Assembly: GCF_900113735.1 (NCBI RefSeq) | Contig: NZ_FOQM01000057.1 | Coordinates: 1 to 38,881 of the forward strand | Length of the DNA: 38,881 bases | Reading direction: 5' to 3' | Origin: Bradyrhizobium sp. Gha | GTDB lineage: Bacteria > Pseudomonadota > Alphaproteobacteria > Rhizobiales > Xanthobacteraceae | Shown here: positions 32,731 through 38,881 of the stretch, piece after piece | Position numbering within the stretch: position 1 is the first letter of the stretch | How the letters are laid out: the number at the start of each line of letters is the position of its first letter | Notes under the pieces: model-generated | Told to the model about the DNA's origin: nothing | The model's input: the letters and a program-made list of their open reading frames with translations, nothing else | The model's database searches: none | Translations under genes and position numbers: made by a program

Positions 32731-33324
32731 ATGCCCTGGCCTGATCCCATCACCCTCCGCGGACAGCACGCCCGGCTCGAGCCGCTCTCGAAAGAGCATC
32801 TCCAGGCGCTGACGGAGGCTGTCAAGGACGGCGAGCTCTCCAAGCTCTGGTACACGGCGATCCCCCTGCCGGAGAACATGGGCAAGGAGATCGACCGTCG
32901 CCTCGACCTCCAGGCCAAGGGCTCGATGCTGCCGTTCACGGTGTTCGACGCCGGCGGCAACATCGTCGGCATGACGACCTACATGAACATCGACGCCACC
33001 AACCGCCGCGTCGAGATCGGCTCGACCTGGTACGGCAAGAGCGCGCAGCGCGGCCCGCTCAACACGCAGTGCAAGCTGTTGCTGCTGCGTCACGCCTTCG
33101 AGACGTTGGACTGCATCGCGGTCGAATTCCGTACGCACTTCTTCAATCACCAGAGCCGCCGCGCCATCGAGCGCTTAGGGGCCAAGCAGGACGGCATTCT
33201 GCGCAGTCACCAGGTCGCCCCGAACGGCTCGCTGCGCGACACCGTCGTCTACAGCATCATCGCTGCCGAATGGCCGACGGTGAAGGCGCATCTCGAATAT
33301 CAACTCAACGACAAGCCGCGCTAA
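32731..33324 (+). CDS. GNAT-family N-acetyltransferase (RimJ/RimL type)
   Basis: This 197-residue cytosolic protein has the GNAT fold of the RimJ/RimL type: an N-terminal ITLRGQHARLEPLSKEHLQAL, a central NRRVEIGSTWYGKSAQRG in the acetyl-CoA-binding region, and the C-terminal IAVEFRTHFFNHQSRRAIER with the conserved Asn-x-x-Ser/Arg segment, followed by GAKQDGILRSHQ. Members acetylate protein or small-molecule amino groups. GGAGAGAG nine bases before ATG 32731 is a clear start signal. It ends 16 bp before the GMC gene, so the two are probably cotranscribed, although a functional link is not evident. Confidence 0.93.
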   Translation: MPWPDPITLRGQHARLEPLSKEHLQALTEAVKDGELSKLWYTAIPLPENMGKEIDRRLDLQAKGSMLPFTVFDAGGNIVGMTTYMNIDATNRRVEIGSTWYGKSAQRGPLNTQCKLLLLRHAFETLDCIAVEFRTHFFNHQSRRAIERLGAKQDGILRSHQVAPNGSLRDTVVYSIIAAEWPTVKAHLEYQLNDKPR

Positions 33325-33340
33325 GGGCGGCCGAGGCACC

Positions 33341-34987
33341 ATGGATAGATTCGACTATGTGATCATCGGCGCGGGCTCCGCCGGTTGCGTTCTCACTTCC
33401 CGGCTGAGCGAAGATCCCAACACCAGCGTCTGCGTGCTGGAGGCAGGTCCGTCCGACTGGCACCCCTACATCCATCTGCCGGCGGGGTTCATCAAGACCT
33501 TCCACATGAAGAGCATCAACTGGGCCTACCAGCAGGAGGTCGGGCCTTACACCGGCGGGCGCAGCATCTACGCGCCGCGTGGCAAGACGCTCGGCGGCTC
33601 GTCTTCGATCAACGGACACATCTACAATCGCGGCCAGCGCATGGATTTCGACACCTGGGCGCAGATGGGCAATCGCGGCTGGGGCTATGCCGACGTGCTG
33701 CCTTACTTCAAGCGCCTGGAGATGCGGGTCGGCGAGGGCGACAACACCTTCCGCGGGCGCGACGGCAAGCTCACGGTCACGACGATGGAGTGGCGCGATC
33801 CACTCTGCGAGGCCTTCATGGAAGGCGCGGTCTCGCTCGGCATCCCGCGCAATCCTGACTACAACGGCGCCAAGCAGGAAGGCGTCTCCTACTGCCAGCG
33901 GACCATCGACAACGGCCTGCGCGTCTCGGGCTCGACCGCCTTCCTCAAGCCCGCGATGAAGCGGCCCAACGTGCACGTGCACACCCATGCACACGCGACC
34001 GAGATCATTTTCGAGGGCAAGCGCGCCGTCGGCGTGCGCTACAGCAAGGGCGGCCGCGGCGGCACGCCGGTGGAGGTGCGCGCCAACAAGGAAGTCATCC
34101 TGTCCGGCGGCACCTATAATTCGCCGCAACTGCTGCAGCTCTCGGGCATCGGCTCGCCGGAACTGCTCGGCGCCCACGGCATCCAGGTGCGTCACGCGCT
34201 GCCGGTCGGCGAAGGACTTCAGGACCACTACGCGCCGCGCACGGTGGCGCGCGTCAAGGACATCAAGACCATCAACGAGCTCCGCCGCGGCTGGCGTCTC
34301 TGGGTCGAGGCGATGAAATGGGCGACCGCGCGCCGAGGTCTTCTCTCACTGTCGCCGACCATGGTCTATTGCTTCTGGCACTCCGGCGAGAGCGCCGACA
34401 GCTCCGATCTGCAACTCACCTTCACGCCGGCGAGCTACAAGGAGGGCGTGCAGGGCCAGCTCGAGGACGAGCCCGGCATGACGGTCGCTTCCTGGCAGCA
34501 GCGCCCGGAGAGCCGCGGCTACGTCCGCATCCGCTCCAACGATCCATTCGCGCCGCCGATCATCCAGACCAATTATCTCGATGCCGAACTCGACCGCCGC
34601 GTCATCGTCGGCGGCATGAAGCTCGCGCGGCGGCTCCTGAAGTCGGCGCCGCTGTCGCCGTATTACGCGTACGAGGATTTCCCCGGACCCAACATCAACA
34701 CCGACGACGAGTTTCTCGCCGCCGCCACAGAACGTGGCACCACCACTTTCCACCCCGGTTGCACCTGCCGCATGGGCCCGGCGGACAGCACGTGGGCGGT
34801 GGTCGACGACCAGCTCCGCGTCCACGGGTTGGAAGGTCTGCGCGTCATCGACGCCTCCGTGATGCCGCGCATGATCTCGGCAAACCTCAACGCCTCCACC
34901 ATGATGATCGCCGACCGCGCCTCGGATCTGATCCGCGGCAAGGCACCGATGGAAGCCGTGCGTATTCCCGACGCCGCCGTGGCGTGA
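33341..34987 (+). CDS. GMC-family oxidoreductase (choline dehydrogenase-like)
   Basis: This 548-residue FAD enzyme of the GMC family oxidises alcohols. Domain marks: FAD-binding DYVIIGAGSAGCVLTSRL (G10, G12, G15), GMC signature 1 GKTLGGSSSINGHIYNRGQ, signature 2 ILSGGTYNSPQLLQLSGIG, and the C-terminal TTFHPGCTCRMGP with the active-site His followed by VIDASVMPRMISANLNAST with the Asn that pairs with it. No signal peptide is seen. It resembles BetA but has no betB, betI or choline transporter beside it, so a specific choline call is not supported. It follows the GNAT gene by 16 bp with no family A repeat between. Confidence 0.94.
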   Translation: MDRFDYVIIGAGSAGCVLTSRLSEDPNTSVCVLEAGPSDWHPYIHLPAGFIKTFHMKSINWAYQQEVGPYTGGRSIYAPRGKTLGGSSSINGHIYNRGQRMDFDTWAQMGNRGWGYADVLPYFKRLEMRVGEGDNTFRGRDGKLTVTTMEWRDPLCEAFMEGAVSLGIPRNPDYNGAKQEGVSYCQRTIDNGLRVSGSTAFLKPAMKRPNVHVHTHAHATEIIFEGKRAVGVRYSKGGRGGTPVEVRANKEVILSGGTYNSPQLLQLSGIGSPELLGAHGIQVRHALPVGEGLQDHYAPRTVARVKDIKTINELRRGWRLWVEAMKWATARRGLLSLSPTMVYCFWHSGESADSSDLQLTFTPASYKEGVQGQLEDEPGMTVASWQQRPESRGYVRIRSNDPFAPPIIQTNYLDAELDRRVIVGGMKLARRLLKSAPLSPYYAYEDFPGPNINTDDEFLAAATERGTTTFHPGCTCRMGPADSTWAVVDDQLRVHGLEGLRVIDASVMPRMISANLNASTMMIADRASDLIRGKAPMEAVRIPDAAVA

Positions 34988-35273
34988 AGTCCACCGCCTA
35001 CTTGTCGTTTGACCCGGCAGGCCGGTTCACGAATCGGCATGCCGAGTCTGAAATGGCGCGCCTCATCAGAAGGCAGGCGATCCAGTATTCCAGAGGCGGC
35101 TGTGATTAGCCGAGGGGCCGCGGCCTACTAGAGGCCCTGCCTTCGCGCGGCATGGGCGCCGGTCGGGCGAAACACCCCGCCACCCCGTGAAGCAAAGCTC
35201 GGGCGAGAGGAGCCGCGAGGATGAGAAGGTGTGTCTGCGATTGAGATGCAAGTTGGAGGAGGGAGCAGCCGCC
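34988..35273. other. Gene-free stretch between the GMC gene and the next repeat
   Basis: Nothing coding is convincing. Weak stems such as GGCCGCGGCC near 35117 are present. It forms the left part of the 469-bp gap before moxR, the rest of which is taken up by the two repeat structures listed separately. Confidence 0.4.
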
Positions 35274-35357
35274 TCATTGCGAGCGCAGCGAAGCAATCCT
35301 GAGTCTTGCAGCGGAGGGATTCTGGATTGCTTCGTCGCTTCGCTCCTCGCAATGACG
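35274..35357. repeat. Dispersed palindromic repeat, family A, full copy
   Basis: Begins TCATTGCGAGCGCAGCGAAG and ends CGCTCCTCGCAATGACG; the two ends are reverse complements. It sits between the convergent ends of the GMC gene (plus) and moxR (minus), where it can serve both transcripts as a 3' structure. Confidence 0.85.
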
Positions 35358-35405
35358 TGGAGAGAGCGTGCAACACACCCGGTATCGTAGGGGGGCAAAG
35401 CGAAG

Positions 35406-35435
35406 CGTGCCCACCAGAAGCATATGGTGGGCACG
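35406..35435. terminator. 11-bp hairpin at the 3' end of moxR
   Basis: CGTGCCCACCA, eight bases, TGGTGGGCACG form a perfect 11-bp stem. It is 22 bp beyond the moxR stop at 35457 in the direction of minus-strand transcription. There is no T-run. The motif resembles a GGTGGGCA repeat I recall from Bradyrhizobium intergenic DNA. Confidence 0.45.
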
Positions 35436-35456
35436 GCGCTACGCATTGCAGCAGCC

Positions 35457-36299
35457 TCAAACTTCCCGTCGGCTCAGGAACGCCAGCCGTTCGAACAGGT
35501 GCACGTCCTGCTCGTTCTTGAGCAGCGCGCCGTGCAGCGGCGGGATCAGTTTGCGCGGGTCACGTTCCCTGAGTTGCTCGACGCTCATGTCCTCGTTGAG
35601 CAGCAGCTTGAGCCAGTCCAGCAGTTCCGACGTCGACGGCTTCTTCTTCAAGCCGGGCACCTCGCGCACCTCGAAGAAGATGCGCAAGGCTTCCTCGACC
35701 AGGCGCTTCTTGATTCCGGGGAAGTGGACGTCGACGATACGGCCCATCGTCTCGGCGTCGGGGAACTTGATGTAGTGGAAGAAGCAGCGCCGCAGGAAGG
35801 CGTCCGGCAGCTCCTTTTCGTTGTTGGAGGTGATCATCATGATCGGGCGCTGCTTGGCCTTGATCGTCTCGCCGGTCTCGTAGACATGGAATTCCATGCG
35901 GTCGAGCTCGAGCAGCAGATCGTTCGGGAATTCGATATCGGCCTTGTCGATCTCGTCGATCAGCAGCACCGGGCGCTGCTCAGCCGTGAAGGCCTCCCAC
36001 AGCTTGCCGCGCTTGATGTAATTCTTGATGTCGGAGACCCTGCTATCACCGAGCTGGCTGTCGCGCAGGCGCGACACTGCATCATATTCGTAGAGGCCCT
36101 GCTGCGCCTTGGTGGTGGACTTGATGTGCCAGGTCAAAAGCGGCGCGTTCAGCGCCTTCGCCACTTCCTCCGCCAGCACCGTCTTGCCGGTGCCGGGCTC
36201 GCCCTTGATGAGGAGCGGGCGCTCCAGCACGATCGAGGCATTGACGGCCACCTTGAGATCCTCGGTCGCAACATAGTCCTTGGTGCCGGTAAATTTCAT
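35457..36299 (-). CDS. MoxR-family AAA+ ATPase
   Basis: This 280-residue AAA+ ATPase of the MoxR class acts as a chaperone-like remodeller that works with VWA proteins. Walker A is GEPGTGKT (33-40), Walker B VLLIDEIDKAD (111-121), sensor 1 is MMITSNNEKELPDAFLRR, and sensor 2/arginine region follows in the C-terminal lid. The start at 36299 has AGGA seven bases upstream. Its likely partner, the CoxE-like VWA protein, lies 514 bp away and is divergent, with a small GlsB-type gene between. In related systems such pairs insert metal or mature enzymes; the client here is unknown, though the family is known from Mo-dependent CO dehydrogenase loci. Confidence 0.93.
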   Translation of the reverse strand: MKFTGTKDYVATEDLKVAVNASIVLERPLLIKGEPGTGKTVLAEEVAKALNAPLLTWHIKSTTKAQQGLYEYDAVSRLRDSQLGDSRVSDIKNYIKRGKLWEAFTAEQRPVLLIDEIDKADIEFPNDLLLELDRMEFHVYETGETIKAKQRPIMMITSNNEKELPDAFLRRCFFHYIKFPDAETMGRIVDVHFPGIKKRLVEEALRIFFEVREVPGLKKKPSTSELLDWLKLLLNEDMSVEQLRERDPRKLIPPLHGALLKNEQDVHLFERLAFLSRREV

Positions 36300-36403
36300 T
36301 GCGCGTCCTTGTTGGTCGTCGTTCCGGACATTGCCAATTCATGGCCCCGGCCGCGACATGGGAACGGCCGCACATGGCGGCCGTTCCTGGTTCGGTCATG
36401 CTT

Positions 36404-36649
36404 TCAGACCCGTCTTATCAGCGAAAGGATGACGAGCACAATCACCGCGCCGATCGTGGCATCGACGATGGCGCCGATCGTGCCGGTCGCGACCTCGATA
36501 TGCAGCTGCGGCAGCACCCAGCCGGCGACCAGCGCGCCGATGATGCCGACCACGATGTTGCCGATCAGCCCAAATCCCGCCCCATGGACAATCTTGCCGG
36601 CGAGCCAGCCGGCGATCGCGCCGATGATCAGTGCCGCGATAATTCCCAT
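36404..36649 (-). CDS. GlsB/YeaQ/YmgE-family small membrane protein
   Basis: This 81-residue inner-membrane protein has three hydrophobic helices, and the Gly-rich motifs GAIAGWLAGKIVHGAGFGLI and NIVVGIIGALVAGWVL are diagnostic of the transglycosylase-associated/GlsB family, usually linked to stress. GGGGGAG lies seven bases upstream of ATG 36649, which fixes the start; a longer frame adds 13 unlikely residues. It is between moxR and the VWA gene, on the same strand as moxR and 104 bp upstream of it; whether it is part of the same transcript is not clear. Confidence 0.93.
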   Translation of the reverse strand: MGIIAALIIGAIAGWLAGKIVHGAGFGLIGNIVVGIIGALVAGWVLPQLHIEVATGTIGAIVDATIGAVIVLVILSLIRRV

Positions 36650-36740
36650 TGCAACCGCTCCCCCAAAACAACCCCTTGAGGGCGGCAATTCTAGAGCAAA
36701 AAGCCCTTGGGTCTACGTTGAATCACCGCAGTCGGGATCT

Positions 36741-36773
36741 CGCTTCACCTCTCCCATTGGCAGAGGTGAAGCG
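36741..36773. promoter_or_regulatory. Perfect 12-bp inverted repeat upstream of the VWA gene
   Basis: CGCTTCACCTCT, nine bases, AGAGGTGAAGCG. It ends 39 bp before ATG 36813. It can form a strong hairpin in the VWA leader or act as a DNA dyad in the divergent region shared with the GlsB gene. It may also be a copy of a short palindromic repeat. Confidence 0.45.
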
Positions 36774-36812
36774 CCCCTTGACGTTCGCCACCCGACGGGC
36801 AATCTGTTACCC

Positions 36813-37988
36813 ATGTTCCTGCAATTCTTCACGTCTCTGCGCGACGCGCAGGTCCCCGTCACGCTGCGCGAATACCTCACGCTGATGGAGGCGCTCGACG
36901 CTGACCTGTCGGACTATTCGGTCGAGAATTTCTATTACCTGTCGCGCACTTCGCTGGTGAAGGACGAGCGCAATCTCGACAAGTTCGATCGCGTCTTCGG
37001 CACCGTGTTCAAGGGGCTGGAGAGCCTGCTCGACGCCATGGAGAAGGCGGAGATCCCCGAGGACTGGCTGAAGAAGCTCGCCGAAAAATACCTCAGCGAG
37101 GAAGAGAAGAAGCAGATCGAGGCCATGGGCTGGGACAAGCTCATGGAGACCCTGAAGAAGCGGCTCGAGGAGCAGAAGGGCCGGCACCAGGGCGGTTCGA
37201 AATGGATCGGCACCGCCGGCACCTCGCCGTTCGGCGCGCACGGTTACAATCCGGAGGGCGTCCGCATCGGCCAGGAGAAGAACCGCAACAACCGCGCCGT
37301 GAAGGTGTGGGACAAGCGCGAGTTCAAGGATCTCGACGGCAATGTCGAGCTCGGTATCCGCAACATCAAGGTGGCGCTGCGCCGCTTGCGCAAATTCGCG
37401 CGCACCGGGGCGCCTGACGAGCTCGACCTCGACACCACCATCCGCGAGACCGCCAATCACGGCTATCTCGACGTTCACATGCGCCCCGAGCGGCGCAATG
37501 CCGTGAAGCTCCTGGTGTTCTTCGACATCGGTGGCTCCATGGACTCGCATATCGAGCAGGTCGAGGAACTGTTCTCGGCGGCGAAGAGCGAGTTCAAGCA
37601 CATGGAGTATTTCTACTTCCACAACTGCCTCTATGAAGGCGTGTGGAAGCAGAACAAGCGCCGCTTCACCGATCGCACGCCGACCTGGGACGTGCTGCAT
37701 AAATATCCGCACGACTACAAGGTCGTGTTCGTCGGGGATGCCTCGATGTCGCCTTACGAGATCATGGTGCCCGGCGGCTCGGTCGAGCACGTCAACGAGG
37801 AGCCCGGCTCGGTCTGGCTCGACCGCATCATCCGTACCTATCCGCACACGGTGTGGCTCAATCCGGTCGCGCAGAAGCACTGGGACTATTCGGAATCCAC
37901 CACCATCATCAAGCGCACCTTTGCCAACCGCATGTACCCGATCACGATCGAGGGTCTCGAAGGTGCGATGAAGGAACTGACGCACTGA
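36813..37988 (+). CDS. CoxE-like VWA-domain protein
   Basis: This 391-residue cytosolic protein has an N-terminal helical part (about 1-130, including the charged AEKYLSEEEKKQIEAMGWDK) and a VWA domain (about 225-390). The metal-ion site is VFFDIGGSMDSH at 236-247: D238-x-G-x-S242 instead of the usual D-x-S-x-S, so the second ligand is Gly. Later parts are VVFVGDASMSPYEIMVPGGS and VWLNPVAQKHWDYSEST. In CoxE-type systems the VWA protein is the partner of a MoxR ATPase, here at 35457. The start at 36813 gives the typical MFLQFFTSLRDAQVPVTLRE N-terminus. GTTACCC upstream is a weak ribosome-binding context. Confidence 0.92.
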   Translation: MFLQFFTSLRDAQVPVTLREYLTLMEALDADLSDYSVENFYYLSRTSLVKDERNLDKFDRVFGTVFKGLESLLDAMEKAEIPEDWLKKLAEKYLSEEEKKQIEAMGWDKLMETLKKRLEEQKGRHQGGSKWIGTAGTSPFGAHGYNPEGVRIGQEKNRNNRAVKVWDKREFKDLDGNVELGIRNIKVALRRLRKFARTGAPDELDLDTTIRETANHGYLDVHMRPERRNAVKLLVFFDIGGSMDSHIEQVEELFSAAKSEFKHMEYFYFHNCLYEGVWKQNKRRFTDRTPTWDVLHKYPHDYKVVFVGDASMSPYEIMVPGGSVEHVNEEPGSVWLDRIIRTYPHTVWLNPVAQKHWDYSESTTIIKRTFANRMYPITIEGLEGAMKELTH

Positions 37989-37993
37989 TTTCT

Positions 37994-38071
37994 GTCATTC
38001 CGGGGCGCGCATAGCGCGAACCCGGAATCTCGAGCTTCCGGGTTCGATGCTTTGCGTCGCCCCGGAACGAC
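37994..38071. repeat. Dispersed palindromic repeat, family C (GTCATTCCGGGGCG type)
   Basis: It begins GTCATTCCGGGGCGCGC, has an inner pair AACCCGGAA/TTCCGGGTT, and ends GTCGCCCCGGAACGAC, so the outer arms also pair. It lies 6 bp after the VWA stop and ends 22 bp before the rhodanese ATG. It probably forms a 3' hairpin for the VWA transcript. Confidence 0.75.
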
Positions 38072-38093
38072 GGAAGAGAAGAAGGGAAGACAC

Positions 38094-38507
38094 ATGCCCC
38101 AAAACATCACCCGCGGCATCAAGCAGCTTTGCGACGAGGCCAATGCCGAGATCGAGACGCTGTCAGCCAAGGACGCCATCGAGATCTCCAAGAACGGTGA
38201 CGTCGTCATCGTCGATATCAGAGATCCCCGCGAGATCGAGCGCGACGGCCGCATCCCCGGTGCATTCTCCTGCACGCGCGGCATGCTGGAATTCTGGATC
38301 GATCCGCAGAGCCCGTATGCGAAGCCGATCTTCCAGGAAGACAAGAAATTCGTCTTCCACTGCGCCGGCGGCCTGCGCTCCGCGCTCGCCGCCAAGACCG
38401 CAAAGGACATGGGCCTCAAGCCCGTCGCTCACATCGCCGGCGGCTACGCCGCCTGGCGTGATGCCGGCGGACCGACGGAGCCATGGGAGCCGAAGAAGAA
38501 GGGGTGA
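38094..38507 (+). CDS. Rhodanese-domain protein
   Basis: This 137-residue single-domain rhodanese is cytosolic. It has the fold marks VVIVDIRDPREIERDGRIPG and the active-site loop HCAGGLRSA with the catalytic Cys, then KPVAHIAGGYAAWRDAGG, the conserved C-terminal signature. Members carry sulfur as persulfide for metal or cofactor chemistry or detoxify cyanide. GAAGGGA seven bases before ATG 38094 supports the start. It follows the VWA gene by 105 bp on the same strand with repeat C in between. A sulfur-transfer link to the MoxR/CoxE pair is conceivable but not shown. Confidence 0.93.
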   Translation: MPQNITRGIKQLCDEANAEIETLSAKDAIEISKNGDVVIVDIRDPREIERDGRIPGAFSCTRGMLEFWIDPQSPYAKPIFQEDKKFVFHCAGGLRSALAAKTAKDMGLKPVAHIAGGYAAWRDAGGPTEPWEPKKKG

Positions 38508-38531
38508 GTTAAACCGTCGTCACCACAAACT

Positions 38532-38552
38532 CCGTCATGCCCGGGCTTGACC
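38532..38552. repeat. Broken copy of a CGTCATGCCCGGGCTTGAC repeat
   Basis: CCGTCATGCCCGGGCTTGAC and CC, then the sequence changes abruptly to CACAGCTGTCCGG. The left part resembles a very common alphaproteobacterial intergenic palindrome whose complementary arm would be expected next, and it is absent here. The junction fits insertion of the IS at the right edge. Confidence 0.5.
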
Positions 38553-38881
38553 CACAGCTGTCCGGTTTAGATTTTGTGGACAAGGCGCATGGCGTTGATT
38601 CTAGTCGGTTCTGGACGTCTGCAAGCGTTCCGGGACACGACAGGAGATCAGCGCCATGCCGCACCACAATACAGTATTTCGCGACGTCCTGAAGCTGATG
38701 CCGTGGCGTCAGTTTGAAGGGCTTGTGGAAGAACATGATGCGGATGCGCGGGTACGGCGGCTGCCGACCAAGTCGCAATTCGTGGCGATGCTGTACGGCC
38801 AACTTTCTGGAGCCTCGGGGCTGCGAGAGATTGTGACGGCTCTTTCGAGCCATGGGTCGCGGCTTTACCACCTCGGCGCAG
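38553..38881 (+). mobile_element. Left end of an IS4-like insertion sequence (truncated by window edge)
   Basis: From about 38553 the sequence leaves the broken repeat and begins with CAGCTGTCCGGTTTAGATTT, probably the terminal region. It is followed by a leader of about 100 bp and the start of a transposase at 38656. The exact end cannot be fixed without the other terminus. Confidence 0.65.
38656..38881 (+). CDS. IS4-family transposase with DUF4372 N-terminus (partial at right edge)
   Basis: The first 75 codons of a transposase, running off the window edge. It opens MPHHNTVFRDVLKLMPWRQF and continues with TKSQFVAMLYGQLSGASGLR and SSHGSRLYHLGA, the DUF4372 domain found at the start of IS4-family transposases. 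The catalytic DDE domain is to the right of the window, so activity cannot be judged. A ribosome-binding site is visible as CAGGAGA ten bases upstream of ATG 38656. Confidence 0.9.
   Translation, partial: MPHHNTVFRDVLKLMPWRQFEGLVEEHDADARVRRLPTKSQFVAMLYGQLSGASGLREIVTALSSHGSRLYHLGA

Noticed and set aside
33341..34987. Choline dehydrogenase BetA
   Set aside because: The enzyme is clearly GMC family but no betaine aldehyde dehydrogenase, BetI or choline transporter is near, so the specific call is not justified.
35274..35357. CRISPR array
   Set aside because: The repeats in the window are single, palindromic and far apart; none shows regular short repeat-spacer units.

Overview
The window is GC-rich chromosomal DNA of an alphaproteobacterium, most likely Bradyrhizobium or a close relative. 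The gene types fit this: malonyl-CoA decarboxylase, intracellular PHB depolymerase, orphan ABC substrate-binding proteins, an HAE1 efflux pump, a MoxR/CoxE-type pair, and SMP-30 and GMC enzymes. The dispersed palindromic repeat beginning GTCATTGCGAGCG also fits. The assignment rests on gene and repeat style only; no rRNA or tRNA gene is visible.

Layout: the window opens inside an IS3-family element (1-326) and closes inside an IS4-like element (from about 38553). Both abut broken copies of intergenic repeats. Between them lie: malonyl-CoA decarboxylase (383-1735, -); an AraC regulator divergent from an MFS transporter whose 5' end looks frameshifted (2116-4134); and an aspartate cluster (4145-7869). 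The aspartate cluster has an Asp/Glu racemase, a LysR regulator with a T-N11-A operator candidate, an aspartase gene that has lost most of its middle in frame, and a dicarboxylate/amino-acid symporter. Next come a secreted six-cysteine protein, a two-CBS protein, a 61-residue peptide with a textbook double-glycine leader (9589-9774, -), and two tandem orphan ABC substrate-binding proteins.

The middle holds a CPA2 antiporter with universal-stress-type domains (12818-15073), an RND efflux operon (pump 15338-18493 and adaptor 18505-19698, both -) and an unknown exported protein. A flavin monooxygenase and a cupin follow on the minus strand, divergent from an AraC regulator, then a hybrid histidine kinase and a DadA-like FAD oxidoreductase. 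The right third has PHB depolymerase, a glutathione S-transferase, two small hypothetical proteins, an AraC-GyrI regulator, an SMP-30 lactonase-like protein, a GNAT acetyltransferase, a GMC oxidoreductase, MoxR ATPase, a GlsB-type membrane protein, a CoxE-like VWA protein and a rhodanese.

Most of the window is ordinary accessory metabolism and transport. The parts most worth a second look are the orphan double-glycine peptide with a dyad upstream, the decayed aspartase inside an otherwise intact aspartate cluster, the MFS frameshift, and the repeat/IS relationships. I found no CRISPR array, prophage or complete unknown multi-gene system.
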